Shown here: positions 51,264 to 62,550 of the stretch, one piece after another
Numbering within the stretch: the stretch's first letter is position 1
How the letters are laid out: every line of letters starts with the position of its first letter
Source: Rhizophagus clarus
Lineage: Eukaryota; Glomeromycota; Glomeromycetes; Glomerales; Glomeraceae
Direction of reading: 5' to 3'
Assembly: GCA_015698045.1 (NCBI GenBank)
Contig: BLAL01000011.1
Span: forward strand, 2,459,217 to 2,523,216
DNA: 64,000 nt
Notes under the pieces: generated by a model
What the model was told of the DNA's origin: nothing
The model's database searches: none
What the model saw: only the letters and a program-made list of their open reading frames with translations
Position numbers and translations under genes: made by a program

Positions 51264-54200
51264 CTATATAGCCGTAAAATAATAATTATTTTTTATCCAC
51301 AAATCAATTTTCGTATCATAGACAAAGTGAACTTTCTGTACGTGGTCAATTATTGATATCGGGAAGATTCTTCTCCAGCGAATGTCTTGGCTTGTCTGAA
51401 TGCGAAAAAGAGGACATTTCAATACGTTGTGAATTCTGTTAATATTGTCAAACCAATCAATTGTAATAAAGGCATAATATTTATCATCATTGCCTTTGTA
51501 TTTGAAGATCCCTTTTATAATCGCATAACATTCACCACTGTCTTCCTCGTGTATTGTTATGACGTCACCAATATGAAGATGTACTTTGGAAAAGACGCCA
51601 TCGCTTTCTTCCATAGTGTATGTCGCCAATTCATACCAGCCCATTTGAGAATATATAAGAGCTGACTTTTGTCCAATGTCCATAAATGAAAGAAGCAGCT
51701 CAGATTTGAAATTTGGCAAATTTTTCATGATATTTTCACGATCCTAACGGGACAAGCTCCTCTTTAAGATAATATTTGTAATAAAATCCACTGGAGATGA
51801 AATCGCTATATAAATAAAATTACGTTAATAATTGCGGAAATATTATTATTATAAAATTGTAATACAAACCTTCTTCATTTTCTTCTGGTTCTTGTTCATT
51901 TGATACCTTGTCTTCAGTAATATACCAATTAGTCAATAAATTTCTAAAATTTGAGGACATAGTAGCGAAACCTCTACAAGGTTGTGATAATCTTTGATCT
52001 GCGCCTCCATCTACTAAATGACGAATTGCAAAGAGCGTAGTATACCGCTTTAACAAGTCTAGCTCGACATTCTTGCAATTTGTTCGTGGTACCATTGCTT
52101 TAAAGATCCGATGCACCATCTCTTTGATACCAACTTGAGTGTTTATAAGAGTACCATAAGTCCTTGCATGCACCAGCAAGTGGATATTGATATGCAGGTT
52201 TGGTAAGTTAGCAAATTCAGGGAAAACCTAAAGCCACATTATTAAATAATATTTTATATATTGATAAATAAAAAATAAAAAATTATATAAGAATTATGAA
52301 TAATTGTACCTTTGGAAGAATTTTCATTTCTTCTTCAAGGCATTTTTGTAATTCGTCATATGAATCTAATGTAAACTTGCTTTCAAAAACCATCCTCATT
52401 GTTTTTGCTACATATACCCAACAAGCAATTATTACATTTTTCGCCATGTTAATGCGTGATTCTTGAATTCGTCGCAGAATGCTTCTGGATTCATTTTCCT
52501 TTAAGCTTGATGTTTCTAAAAAACTATTAAGTATAAAAGGCATTATCATAGCGAGCCTAAGATAGTCAGACATCATGAAACTAGCATTGTGACTAATTGG
52601 ATTTGGCAAACGAGACCATTTTTTTGGTTTCTCAAAGTTCTTCCAGGCTTTGATAAACTCGTCCTCTCCTTTTTGTGAAAATAATTCGCACCTGTGGAAA
52701 TCAAAAAGCTTTATTAAAAGATTTTGTTCGTTACATATCTAGCTAAAGTTAATTAAATTCAAAGATCATACGTTAATTTAAGAAGTCGTCCAATCTTCCC
52801 AGCAGTTGCATGATATACATCTTGAGGTATCTGTAGATGCCTTTCTCTTAGCAGCCTATCCAAAATGCTAGGCCTTGTTCTTAGTCCAAACTCAGTACAA
52901 AGTCGTCTTTGCCTTGTGGTAGCAGGTTCGTTAAATATCTCTTTAAATTGATCGTCAGTGATGTGATGATATCTTGATGTTGCTGGTACATCCTGAGAGA
53001 AGTTGGTAAGTGATTCTCGAGAGGCTGTACAAGTGCGGCAACCTTTATTGGCATTATGTCGTAATACACCACACATGTCATTCTCTTGTGGTAAATCAGC
53101 AGTTACGACACCTAAACTGGCTATCACCCAAGCATCTTGGCCATTCACTTCCATTAATTTTCCTTGTTCGAATTCTTTCATTTCAGAAATAAATGGCAAT
53201 ATGAATTCACTGAAATTACCACCGAAAGGAACAAACCCGAGAACAAAGTGATTTTTGAGCAACTTTCTTTGACGGGCAGGCATATTTCCAAACTGCACAT
53301 AAATACCTCCTAACGAATGATAAACATTCCTAAATGTTCCAAAATCATCGTAGTGTATGTCCAAAAACAGCTTATAAACCGGAATTGTTGGAGATGGTGG
53401 CTGCCTTATGGAAATATATTCCGAAGGATGTTGATAAGAGAACGTTGCATCACGAATGCGCCAGTGTGTATGATGTTTATAAAGTATTTCGGTAATTCGT
53501 AGTGTATCTGCAGCAACCTTTTCTGAAATTTGTGATGTTGTTATTGTCAAGAATGGTTCATCTTGTAACCAAACTTCTCCGGAAAGAGAGCGATTTTGTC
53601 TTAATTCTCCCTTAAAAGTTCCAGGCAAGTCACTATAATCTAGAACTTTTTGGATTCTCAGCCGATACTGTTGGTTCTCTTCATTTAATAATATCGCTCT
53701 CAATCTGCCAAGTTTTCGCTCATTGTCGTAATAGTAAACAAAATCGCCGCATTGGTATATCTCTATTATATACATATGAAAAAAGTGTTAGTCTCTTGTA
53801 CTTTATTGCTTCGCCTCTCTACCATCAGCTTGCATTTAATAAATAATTACCCCCTGATATCATTAATTGTTCTTGACCGAAAAGAGGTGACTCTGCCCAT
53901 AAGGTACCATGCCAGTACTCAGATTTTGTTTTTGAATCGACACCAGCACCAAAATACATTTCCTTTAATAGTGATGGGTTGTTAAGAACATTCCAAATGA
54001 TATCACTTATTGAAAGTTGATATGCCATCTTTGAATCCTTTAAAGTTGATGGTGTTTTTTTTGATGAAATTGAGATAGATTTTGCTGATATTGAGGGAAG
54101 AGGAAGACGCTCCCTCCATGCTCGAAATCTCCGAATATTCTTTACAATATGATCTCTATTAAATTCTGGTCTCATGATAATGTCAACAAGATCTTCATAT

Positions 54201-54946
54201 GCATTTGTTGAAATATTATGCTTATAAATCCAACAAAATAAGGCAGCAGTAGTTAAATTTTGAAAATATGGAGCAAAATCACCATCATAAGATGGTAACT
54301 TATCTTTAGCCAATGCTTCATCAACGAATAGCTTTTCTTCTGAGATATCAGAATCATGTCTTTCTTCATTATCTGACGACATTGTTTCATATTCTTCATC
54401 ACTTTCTAAGGACATTATATAATCGCTTTCTGTTTCATTCTTTGATGATGTTGAAATCATGTTGGTATCACCTTCTTCATTATTGCTTCGTTGTTCTAAA
54501 TCATCATCATTATCGTTTCGTTGTTCTAAATGATCATTATCGCTTCGTTGTTCTAAATGATTATCATTGCTTCGTTGTTCTAAATCATCACCATTATCGC
54601 TTCGCTGTTCTATATGATCATCATCGCTTCGTTATTCTAAATCATCACCATTATCGCTTCGCTGTTCTATATGATCATCATCGCTTCGTTGTTCTAAATC
54701 ATCACCATTATCGCTTCGCTGTTCTATATGATCATCATTGCTTCGTTGTTCTAAATCATCATCTTCGTCGCCATGTTCATTATACTCTTCGCCGCTAATA
54801 TTATCATCTTCAAAATCTTTTTGTACTATTTTTTCATTGTCATCATTATCCGATAATAAAAATCTGTTGGGCAACCTTCTAAAATTATTACGGATACGAA
54901 AAGGTAATGTAGCAATATTCGCTTTTCGAGGTTTATTTCGTAACAT
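51264..54946 (-). pseudogene. Plavaka/Tnp2 (CACTA-like) transposase gene with two in-frame stops
   Basis: Five or more exons read leftwards from the ATG at 54946. An acidic repeat-rich N-terminus is followed by SDIIWNVLNNPSLLKEMYFG and GDFVYYYDNERKLGRLRAIL. Next comes the central Tnp2-like block: YKLFLDIHYDDFGTFRNVYH, GNMPARQRKLLKNHF, GFVPFGG, the cysteine pair GCRTC, then QDVYHATAGK. The 3' exons hold HINIHLLVHARTYG and a BAH-like C-terminus (GDVITIHEEDSGECYAIIKG). Frame and splice sites persist through the gene, but TAA at 54632-54634 replaces a CAA seen in sister repeats, and TAG at 51744-51746 interrupts the last exon. Either it is recently inactivated, or the stops are removed by splicing I did not detect. 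Family assignment comes from overall pattern. Confidence 0.65.
54480..54760 (-). repeat. Coding minisatellite for acidic EQRSDxDH repeats
   Basis: About nine 24-30-bp units, partly organised as 57-bp dimers, encode alternating (D)DHIEQRSDNGDDLEQRS peptides at the N-terminus of the transposase gene. The premature TAA lies in one of these units. Confidence 0.75.
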
Positions 54947-55066
54947 GGCTATGATAATAATTATAATAAGGAATAATAAAATGAGTAAATTTAAAAAATG
55001 TCCATGCGCGTTTGTGTATTTAATTCATTAATTGCTTTTATAATATTTTTAATTGGAAATCATAGT
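54947..55066. other. Short upstream region of the transposase gene
   Basis: A/T-rich sequence with ATAATAATTATAATAA just upstream of the start codon. It abuts the left end of the long inverted-repeat element. Confidence 0.35.
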
Positions 55067-56194
55067 ATCGCGACCGCAGCACATAAACGGAAATTTTGGG
55101 TTAACAAATTTCTCATTAACGAAAATTTTGGGCAATGATCTGGTTACATGTAAAGAAATTTGTATGAAATCGTGACCGCAGGACATAAACGGAAATTTAT
55201 AAACGGAAATTTATATTGAAATTTCGAAAAAAAAAAATTGTCAATAGTTACATTAGTTCTTGGATCACAGTACATTAATGGAAATCTTGGGGAAAATGAT
55301 CTAAAATTGACGTGTTAACAACAGTTACATGCAAAGAAATTTTGTATGAATATCGTGCGTGACTGCAGAACATAAACGGAAATTTAGATTACTAATTTCT
55401 TAAATTTTGGGAAAATCGACATGCAAAGAAATTTTGTATGAATATTGTGACCGCGGGACATAAACGGAAATTTAAATTGATCGGAAATTTTCTTAATGGC
55501 TACATTGGTTCTTTACTTACAATGCATTAACGAAGTTTTGAGGCAATGATCTGAAGAGTTGACTTCTTTAACGGTTATATGTAAAGGAATTTATATGAAT
55601 ATTGTGACCGCAGGACATAAGCGGAAATTTAGATCATCGAATTTTGGGATAATTGATCGGAAAAAAAATTCGTTAATAGTTAGTTACATTAACTAATGAA
55701 TTATATAATGAACAACATCGTAACTATAGAAATTTGGGTTAACAAAGCTCTTGAATTTAGGATTGATGTTTTGACGATTACATGTAAAGAAATTTATATA
55801 GGCTGCTGGACATAACGGAAATTGGTTAACAAAGCTTTTCTGAAAAATTGACATTACATTTTAAGAATATCGTGATCGCAGCACATTTAGACAAGACAAA
55901 TGATCAGAAAAAAATTGTTAGCAATTCGTGTTCCAGTTTATATGAAATTTTGATTTTTATGATTTTAAATTATTACAATCAATTATTATGATAAAATCAC
56001 TAGTTGTGAGCTTTACGGATATATACAATTATAAAATTACATAAGATTTATTTTTTTATTGAAATAAATTGAAAAGAAGGTGGATATAATATTAATGAGA
56101 TATTAATTTCATATAATGGCAATATCAATTCTAACAAATAATTTTAAAGTGTTAAATATTTCAAATTATCACAAAATATTAAAGAATCAAATGA

Positions 56195-56464
56195 TCATAC
56201 TTTTTTCACCATCCGAGCCCAGTCTCCCATGGTCTTCGCTCGGTTGTTACGAGACGGACGTTTCCATTTCTTTTTAATGTTAGTCTGGAGAAGATCGTTC
56301 GATCGGGTTTGTTCTTTTATTAGATCGTCTAGCGAGATCAATATCATATTATCTATATATGAAAGAAACTATTTGAATATTATCATACGTTATTTAATGA
56401 ATTAATATACCAGGTATTTTTTTTTTATACCTGTTTCTTCTCTACTAGGTTTGGGAGAGGACAT
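56195..56464 (-). CDS. Small basic protein encoded inside the long-TIR element
   Basis: Two exons (56431-56464 and 56195-56352) separated by a 78-bp GT...AG intron give 63 residues. It starts MSSPKPSREETDNMILISLD and ends NNRAKTMGDWARMVKKV. The C-terminal half is very basic (IKKKWKRPSRNNRAK), consistent with nucleic-acid binding. GC content of exon 2 is well above that of the flanking arms, which argues for selection or recent origin. It may be the remains of the element's transposase, an accessory DNA-binding protein, or a captured host exon. No homologue recognised. Confidence 0.5.
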
Positions 56465-56838
56465 TTTCTTTCTATCTTTTTTTTATTAGAAATCTAAAAA
56501 CTCTGATCTGAGATGTGGTATTTTTATATGTAACTGATAAGATATGGACAGTCAAACTTTAAAAAAAATATCAATTGAATTCTTTGGGAAAAAAGCACAA
56601 AGTAAATTTTTTTATAATATTACGACTGTGATATCATGACTGCACTATATAAAAGGAAATTTGGGTCAACAACTTGAAAAGTTTTTTTTAAAACTTCATT
56701 ACATAATTCCGAGATAAAGAACTAATGTAACAAATTCTGTCAATGCGCTGCAGATAAAAATCAATGTAACCATTAACAATTTTTTTCCTGATCAATTATT
56801 GATCTAAATTTCCATTTATTTATCGCGACCACGATATT

Positions 56839-58495
56839 CATGTCAAATTTTTCAGATCATTACCCTAGATTCCACCAATGTGCTGCAGATAAAGATCTTT
56901 TGCAGATAAAGAATCAACAGAACTGTTGACAAAATTTTTTTCCGATCAATTTTTTGATCTAAATTTCTGTTCATGTCCTGCGATCACCTTACATGTAACC
57001 GCAATTTTTCCATTTCCCAAAATTTCATCAATTTACTTTACATTGCACTAATATTGCACTGTTAAATATTTAATATAATATTTTTTCTATTAAGATTAAA
57101 AGAATAGTTAATAATTTATTATCAATCCTAATTATTAAAATAAATATATAATATATTAAACTTATGAAAAAATGTACTCTATTTAAGTATTAGGACAGCA
57201 TAATATAGTACGTACAGTATAATTCTTCAACCCTGATTATGTAACCATTAACAAATTTTTCTCCTGATCAATTATCCCGAAAATCCGTTTATGTCCTGCG
57301 ATCACGATATTCACGTCAAATTTTTCAGATTACCCCTGAATTCTATCAATGCGCTGCAGATAAAAAATCAATGTAATCATTAACAATTTTTTTCCGGTCA
57401 ATTATTGATCTAAATTTCTATTTATTTATTGCGACCACGATATTCATGCCAAATTTTTCAGATCATTACCCTAGATTCCACAAATGTGCTGCAGATAAAG
57501 ATCTTTTGCAGATAAAGAATCAACAGAACTGTTGACAAAATTTTTTTCTGATCAATTTGTTGATCTAAATTTCTGTTCATGTCCTGCGATCACCTTACAT
57601 GTAACCGCAATTTTTCCATTTCCCAAAATTTCATCAATTTACTGTATACATTGCACTAATATTGTACTGTTAAATATTTAATATAATATTTTTTCTATTA
57701 AGATTAAAAGAATAGTTAATAATTTATTATCAATCCTAATTATTAAAATAAATATATAATATATTAAACATATGAAAAAATGTACTCTATTTAAGTATTA
57801 GGACAGCATAGTAATATAGTACGTACAGTATAATTCTTCAACCCTGATTATGTAAACATTAACAAATTTTTTCTCCTGATCAATTATCCCGAAAATCCGT
57901 TTATGTCTTGCGATCACGATATTCATGTCAAATTTTTCAGATTACCCCTGAATTCTATCAATGCGCTGCAGATAAAAAATCAATGTAACCATTAATAATT
58001 TTTTCCGATCAATTATTGATCTAAATTTCTATTTATTTATTGCGACCACGATATTCATGTCAAATTTTTCAGATCATTACCCTAGATTCCACCAATGTGC
58101 TGCAAATAAAGACCTTTTGCAGATAAAGAATCAACAGAACTGTTGACAAAATTTTTCCGACCAATTTTTTGATCTAAATTTCTATTTATGTCCTGCGATC
58201 ACCTTACATGTAACCGCAATTTTTCCATTGCCCAAAATTTCATCAATGTACTGTAAACATTGCATTAATATTGCACTGTTAAATATTTAATATAATATTT
58301 TTTCTATTTAGATTAAAATAAATATATAATATATTAAACATATGAAAAAATGTACTCTATTTAAGTATTAGGACAGCATAATATAGTACGTACAGTATAA
58401 TTCTTCAACCCTGATTATGTAACCATTAACAAATTTTTTCTCCTGATCAATTATCCCGAAAATCCGTTTATGTCCTGCGATCACGATATTCATAT
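56839..58495. repeat. About 600-bp tandem repeat, three copies, in the right arm
   Basis: Copies begin at about 56,839, 57,441 and 58,054, each at the sequence CATGtCAAATTTTTCAGATC. The first two are nearly identical over their whole length. The third lacks about 50 bp around AAGAATAGTTAATAATTTAT. Each carries several inverse copies of the arm motif, so the triplication multiplied these sites. Confidence 0.75.
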
Positions 58496-58907
58496 AAAGT
58501 TTCTTTACTTGTAACCGTTAATATTGCTCGAAATTACCATTAATGTTCTGTGGACAAAGAGCTAATATACCCATTAAGGATTTTCCCGATCAATTATTCC
58601 AATAATTTGAAAATTTTGTTGGCCAAATTTCCGTTTATGTCCTACAGTTACGATACTCATATATAATTTCTTTACATGTAACTGTTAAGACGTCAAATTT
58701 TCCCAAAATTTTCGTCATAAAGAATCGATGTAACCATTAACAAATTCTTCCGATCAACTATCCAAGATTTAATGTAACCATGAACGTTTTTTTCGAGAAT
58801 GCTAACCCAATTTCCTTTTATGTGCTGCGGTCACGATGTAATTTTTTCTTAATATTAGGAGAAATCTTTATAAATAAATAAAGATGATGCTGTATTCGTT
58901 TCGTCAG

Positions 58908-58952
58908 GAATCACCTATTTCTTTACGTGACGAATCACCTATTTCTTTACGT
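58908..58952 (+). promoter_or_regulatory. Tandem 21-bp direct repeat upstream of an unknown gene
   Basis: GAATCACCTATTTCTTTACG plus T occurs twice, 24 bp apart (58908-58928, 58932-58952). It lies about 45-90 bp before the start codon at 58997 and downstream of a TTTATAAATA box at 58,868. Position suggests a promoter element or an insertion footprint. Confidence 0.45.
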
Positions 58953-58996
58953 TACTACTAGCACAATACCGATAAGTACCATCTTGTTTGTTTATC

Positions 58997-60580
58997 ATGA
59001 CTAAACGCAGAGGAGTAACAGAAAAAGGTAATAATATTATATTTTTGATTTAAAATTTATATAGTAATTGTGCCTAATACTATTATAATGATACCTAAAA
59101 GACAAGGTAACAAAAGCTGCAAAGACTACAAAAACTATTCGTACATATGTTGCCAACTCTTCACGTGATTATAATAAGGAAAGAGATGAAAGGAGAGAGG
59201 AAGGAAGTGAACATGAACAAGATAATTTACATGGACAAGATGTAGATATTGGAGAAGGTAATAATAGACAAGATGATGATATTGAAAGAATTATTTTGGG
59301 TAAATACGTTATAATAATTGTTTTATTATTCAATTGAAATGATATTTCTGCGAATTTATTTAAAACTAAATTTACTTCGTTATAATGAAGATATGCTTCC
59401 AGAGCAAGAAGAAAGAAATATTGAAAAAGAAAGAAGAGAAAATGAGAAGAAAGAGATGGAGAGGAGAGATAAAAGAGAAGAGAGAAAGAAAGAAGAGAGA
59501 AGAGAGAAGAGAGAAAGAGAGAAGAGAGAAAGAGAGAAGAGAGAAAGAGAGAAGAGAGAGGGATAGGAGAGAGAAAGATAAAGAACAAGAAGAAAATGAA
59601 AATGATGAAAGCGGTAAAAACATAAAATCTGAACATAATTAATGAATATAATTTTATTCTCATTTAATATTACTTCTAGAGAGTGAAGAAGAAATTCCGG
59701 TTCAATTTGGCGCAATGACCAATCAATTGCAAATTTGCAATTGGTTGGTCTTACATCCAAGTGTACTACATCTGGCAAACAAAATGCTTGATGCCTCGAC
59801 GAAGCAGCCATCAACAAATTTGCCACTAACCACCTCGACTTCGTCACCATCTGACAACGTAAAATCCATTTCTTATTTTGGTTGTTACATTCTTACCAAT
59901 TAAGAACAATCGTTATTACACAGAATTACTGATGTATTATGTATTATTGATATTATTACTGTTTAGGATAATTATCGTCTTATTGACGAAGAAATGAAAT
60001 GCCTTTTTTTGCGAACTAGAAATCCGCCTGATCATGCGTTTGATAAAATAACACAAAAAATTTTTGGGCATGATGCTTATCAAAGCGTGGCGAAGTCAAT
60101 TAACGAACGATATCGTAAATCATTTTCCGACTATCGATATCAATTGAAAAATGTACTTTCAACATTAGTAAAAGAATTTCGACAAATTGTAGAAAGGTGA
60201 TCGATATGTTCATATTGTTATGTTGTTGTTTTATTACAATGATTTAATGATTTAAATTTTTTTTCTATTAAAGTGGATATACGGAAAGTTCAGATCCTAC
60301 CGACGAGGAAGTAAACAATTTCATATCACGTGAGGTGGTTTTAAAGAGAATCTTAAGCCGATACGTTTCAGCCATCGATTTTACAAAATTATCGGAAACT
60401 TCACTAGATAAATTAATAGAATTCTCCAGAAAATGCTTCAAAATAGTCTGGGTTGAAACTGAAAGCGCAAATATCAAAGAAAAGGTTAAGGAGTTAGATG
60501 TTATTACAGAAGATCTAGAAATTCCTTCCCGTAGCGGAAGAAACATTGCTAGCTCTTTAAAACTCCATCTTTTTTCATAA
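58997..60580 (+). CDS. Unknown multi-exon protein with a charged Glu/Arg/Lys repeat; probable frameshift
   Basis: Exons: 58997 to about 59027 (MTKRRGVTEK), about 59099-59300 (KVTKAAKTTKTIRTYV ... QDDDIERIIL), about 59391-59612 (Glu/Arg/Lys coiled-coil), about 59682-59859, 59968-60196 and 60274-60580. The C-terminal half is well ordered in appearance: MTNQLQICNWLVLHPSVLHL, FGHDAYQSVAKSINERYRKS, LSTLVKEFRQIVE, then LSRYVSAIDFTKLSETSLDK. The frame entering the GAGAGA microsatellite stops at 59565, whereas the frame leaving it fits the next exon. So there is a 1-2 nt indel in the repeat or an unrecognised splice. No family recognised; perhaps lineage-specific. Confidence 0.55.
59450..59570 (+). 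repeat. Purine (GA) microsatellite within a coding exon
   Basis: Runs of AGAGAGAA/GAAAGAGA encode Arg/Glu/Lys repeats in two frames. All three plus frames avoid stops for most of its length, so indels here change frame silently until the GGATAG at 59,561. Confidence 0.75.
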
Positions 60581-60855
60581 ATACAGTACATATCACATAA
60601 AAGACCGTGATAACATTGATATGTTTTTTATTCCTTTATGATAATAAAGATTACAATATATCATAGCGCCACCACTCTGCTAATAATTCATGTGACCTGA
60701 TTTCGCGTTGTACGTAGATTTTATTGATTTTTATTGTGCCGCGTTAACCATCTCTTTTTCTTCCCAACTTGTTTACCATTTTTCGAAGCGAAATATAAAA
60801 CCACATAGACTATAATAAATATTTTTATTTAATATTTTATTTAGTTAAATAACTA
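60581..60855. other. Spacer between the unknown gene and a Tc1/mariner fragment
   Basis: 3' UTR of the preceding gene (AATAAAG near 60,644) followed by AT-rich sequence. No gene seen. Confidence 0.35.
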
Positions 60856-61203
60856 GTATAGCGTTTTAATCTTAGATAATGTATCTATACATAAAAGTCA
60901 GCGTTTGCGGAATATTTGTGAGGAGAAAGGAATACGACTTGAGTTTTTGCCATCTTATTCTCCCGATTATAATCCCGTAAGAATTTAATCTTCCATTATT
61001 TAAAAATTTATTGCTTACAGATCGAGCAAGCATTTTTTTATATTAAAAATTTTTTACGACAACATCGTGATTGGGTAGAATCTGTAGAAAATCCAGTAGA
61101 CGCGTTAAATTTCAGTTGTATGACAATTGGCAAAAATTTTGCTAAGGCGTGCTTTGAACATCTGGATATTTATAAATTAAAATTAAATGTCAAAATTATT
61201 TGA
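60856..61203 (+). pseudogene. Tc1/mariner (DDE_3) transposase, C-terminal fragment, DD34E
   Basis: After an in-frame TAG the frame reads YSVLILDNVSIHKSQRLRNI, then GIRLEFLPSYSPDYNP. A 44-bp intron (60977-61020, GTAAGA...TTACAG) follows, then IEQAFFYIKNFLRQHRDWVE and on to TGA at 61201. The LDN Asp and the NPIE Glu are present with 34 residues between them, the DD34E arrangement. The N-terminal DNA-binding part and first Asp are missing, so this is a truncated copy. The intron exactly between NP and IEQ looks functional, suggesting the parent gene is spliced at this site. Confidence 0.82.
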
Positions 61204-61700
61204 ACTTCAAAATTTATTGCTGAATAAAAGGAATTTATTATACAAATTAATAATTTTACTGAACTAAAAGTTATTGATCAGCATTTTTATAGTAAAGAAA
61301 CAAACAATCTTAACAGAAACCTTAGATTTTTAAACAGCCATCAAATTACTGACTTCCATATTGAACAATTTTTTTTATATTTTCTGCAATATGAATTTAA
61401 CATTATCATCATATCAATTTGGCATTCAAGATAATATTCAAAAAATGTCTTAATAAATTTTATTTAGTGCCAGTGTGATTGATAAAATGCATTATTATTT
61501 ATTATTATTATAAAAAAATATCAAAACAAAAAAAGAACACGCCACCAGGCGAACCAGAAACCTTTACGCCACAAGGCGAACCAGAAAAAAACTCGTCACC
61601 AGACGAACCAGGAAAAAAACCCGCCACCAGGCGGACCAAACAAACTACATAGAATAAAAAATTCGCCACCAAGGCGACCAGAAATGAATTAAAAAAAAAC
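61204..61700. other. Spacer with a GC-rich minisatellite
   Basis: AT-rich until about 61,530. Then five degenerate 30-40-bp units carry CGCCACCAGGCGAACCAGAA (61,535-61,685), with CGCC...GGCG able to pair in each unit. They lie immediately 3' of the zinc-knuckle gene, probably in its 3' UTR. Confidence 0.6.
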
Positions 61701-62550
61701 CTATTCCTCAATTCTTCCAAAAAATTTGATTAAATCGGCCGGCTTTAAAAAATTCTTTTTAAATGGAATAGGTACCTTTTCACCTTTTCGTAAATGGCAA
61801 TCTTTTGACTCGTGCGGACTGACCCAACACCTGCAGCATCTTCCCCGGTAATTTTGCTGAATATTCGGGCAGGTATTAAAACCATGCCCGTAATATTCAC
61901 ATAAGTAACACGGATCTTTATATGAGCCGATAGGCGCAATCCAATTTGTCCTGCTAGATAAAGCGACCCCCTCCGACGTGCATATAAAATTTAAATTTGA
62001 ACTGGGAGCCGGGTTCAAAGAAATTGGCGGGTTCGAGGAAATTGGGGAGATCGAGAAAATTGGTGAGATCGACGAAATTAAAGTCGTTAAGGGAGTTATT
62101 GATGATGAGGTTACTGAAGAGTCTAAGGGTAGCGAAGAGCTTAAAGATGAAATTGAATCCGACAAGGATCCGTATGTTGAGACCGGAGGAGAAGGAGAGG
62201 CAATAGCAGAGACATTAAGAGGAGAAGTAGAGACAATAGGAGGAGAGATAGTAGATGAAGCAGAAGTAAGTCGTTCTTATATTGTTAGTCAGTATCAAAA
62301 CATACAGTATCAGTAACCTGATAGAGCCATATACAGCATCAATGCACCCAAAAAAACATAGTGTTAACTTACCTTGGAGTATTGTAATTAACATTTGAAT
62401 TGTACTAGAATTATTCTTTATTGTTATAGAATGATTAACAGATATACTTAATATATCTTTAATCGCGTTCGGGTTATCAATTATATAAAAATCATCGCTA
62501 ACTTCATTATTATTGTCGATAATAGTAGTGTTATCAATGTTATCGGGCAT
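61701..62550 (-). CDS. Gag-like protein with two CCHC zinc knuckles
   Basis: Two exons (62373-62550, 61701-62275) give 250 residues. The N-terminal ~60 are acidic/Asn-rich (MPDNIDNTTIIDNNNEVSDD). The middle ~110 are Ser/Pro/Ile-rich and disordered. The C-terminal part has CYLCEYYGHGFNTC and then CRCWVSPHESKDC preceded by another Cys; both fit C-x2-C-x4-H-x4-C, the nucleic-acid-binding knuckle of retroelement Gag proteins. It ends PADLIKFFGRIEE. No protease or reverse transcriptase follows. It may be a solitary gag-like gene of a repeated family or a domesticated one. Confidence 0.72.

Larger units (their letters stand above)
55067..58837. mobile_element. 3.8-kb long-TIR element with arrayed subterminal motifs and an internal small gene
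   Basis: The left end ATCGCGACCGCAGCACATAA and the reverse complement of the right end ATCGTGACCGCAGCACATAA match, and continue into ACGGAAATTTTGGGTTAACA versus AAGGAAATTGGGTTAGCA. The motif GACCGCAGGACATAAACGG and variants then recurs about seven times in direct orientation in the left arm (55,070-55,880). It recurs repeatedly in inverse orientation in the right arm (56,620-58,830). Arrayed subterminal motifs like this are usually transposase binding sites. Between the arms lies one small spliced gene. No clear target duplication was found. Confidence 0.65.

Noticed and set aside
54313..54798. 161-codon plus-strand frame with HHHYRFVVLND repeats
   Set aside because: Antisense of the acidic minisatellite in the transposase gene.
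51264..54946. KDZ-type transposase
   Set aside because: No CxC cysteine cluster or KDZ signature is visible; the YDDFGTFRNVYH...GNMP...GCRTC order fits the Tnp2/Plavaka layout better. Confirmation needs a profile search.
61978..62316. 112-codon plus-strand frame rich in Glu, Ile and Gly
   Set aside because: Exact antisense of the Ser/Pro-rich part of the spliced gag-like gene, which has zinc knuckles and correct splice sites.
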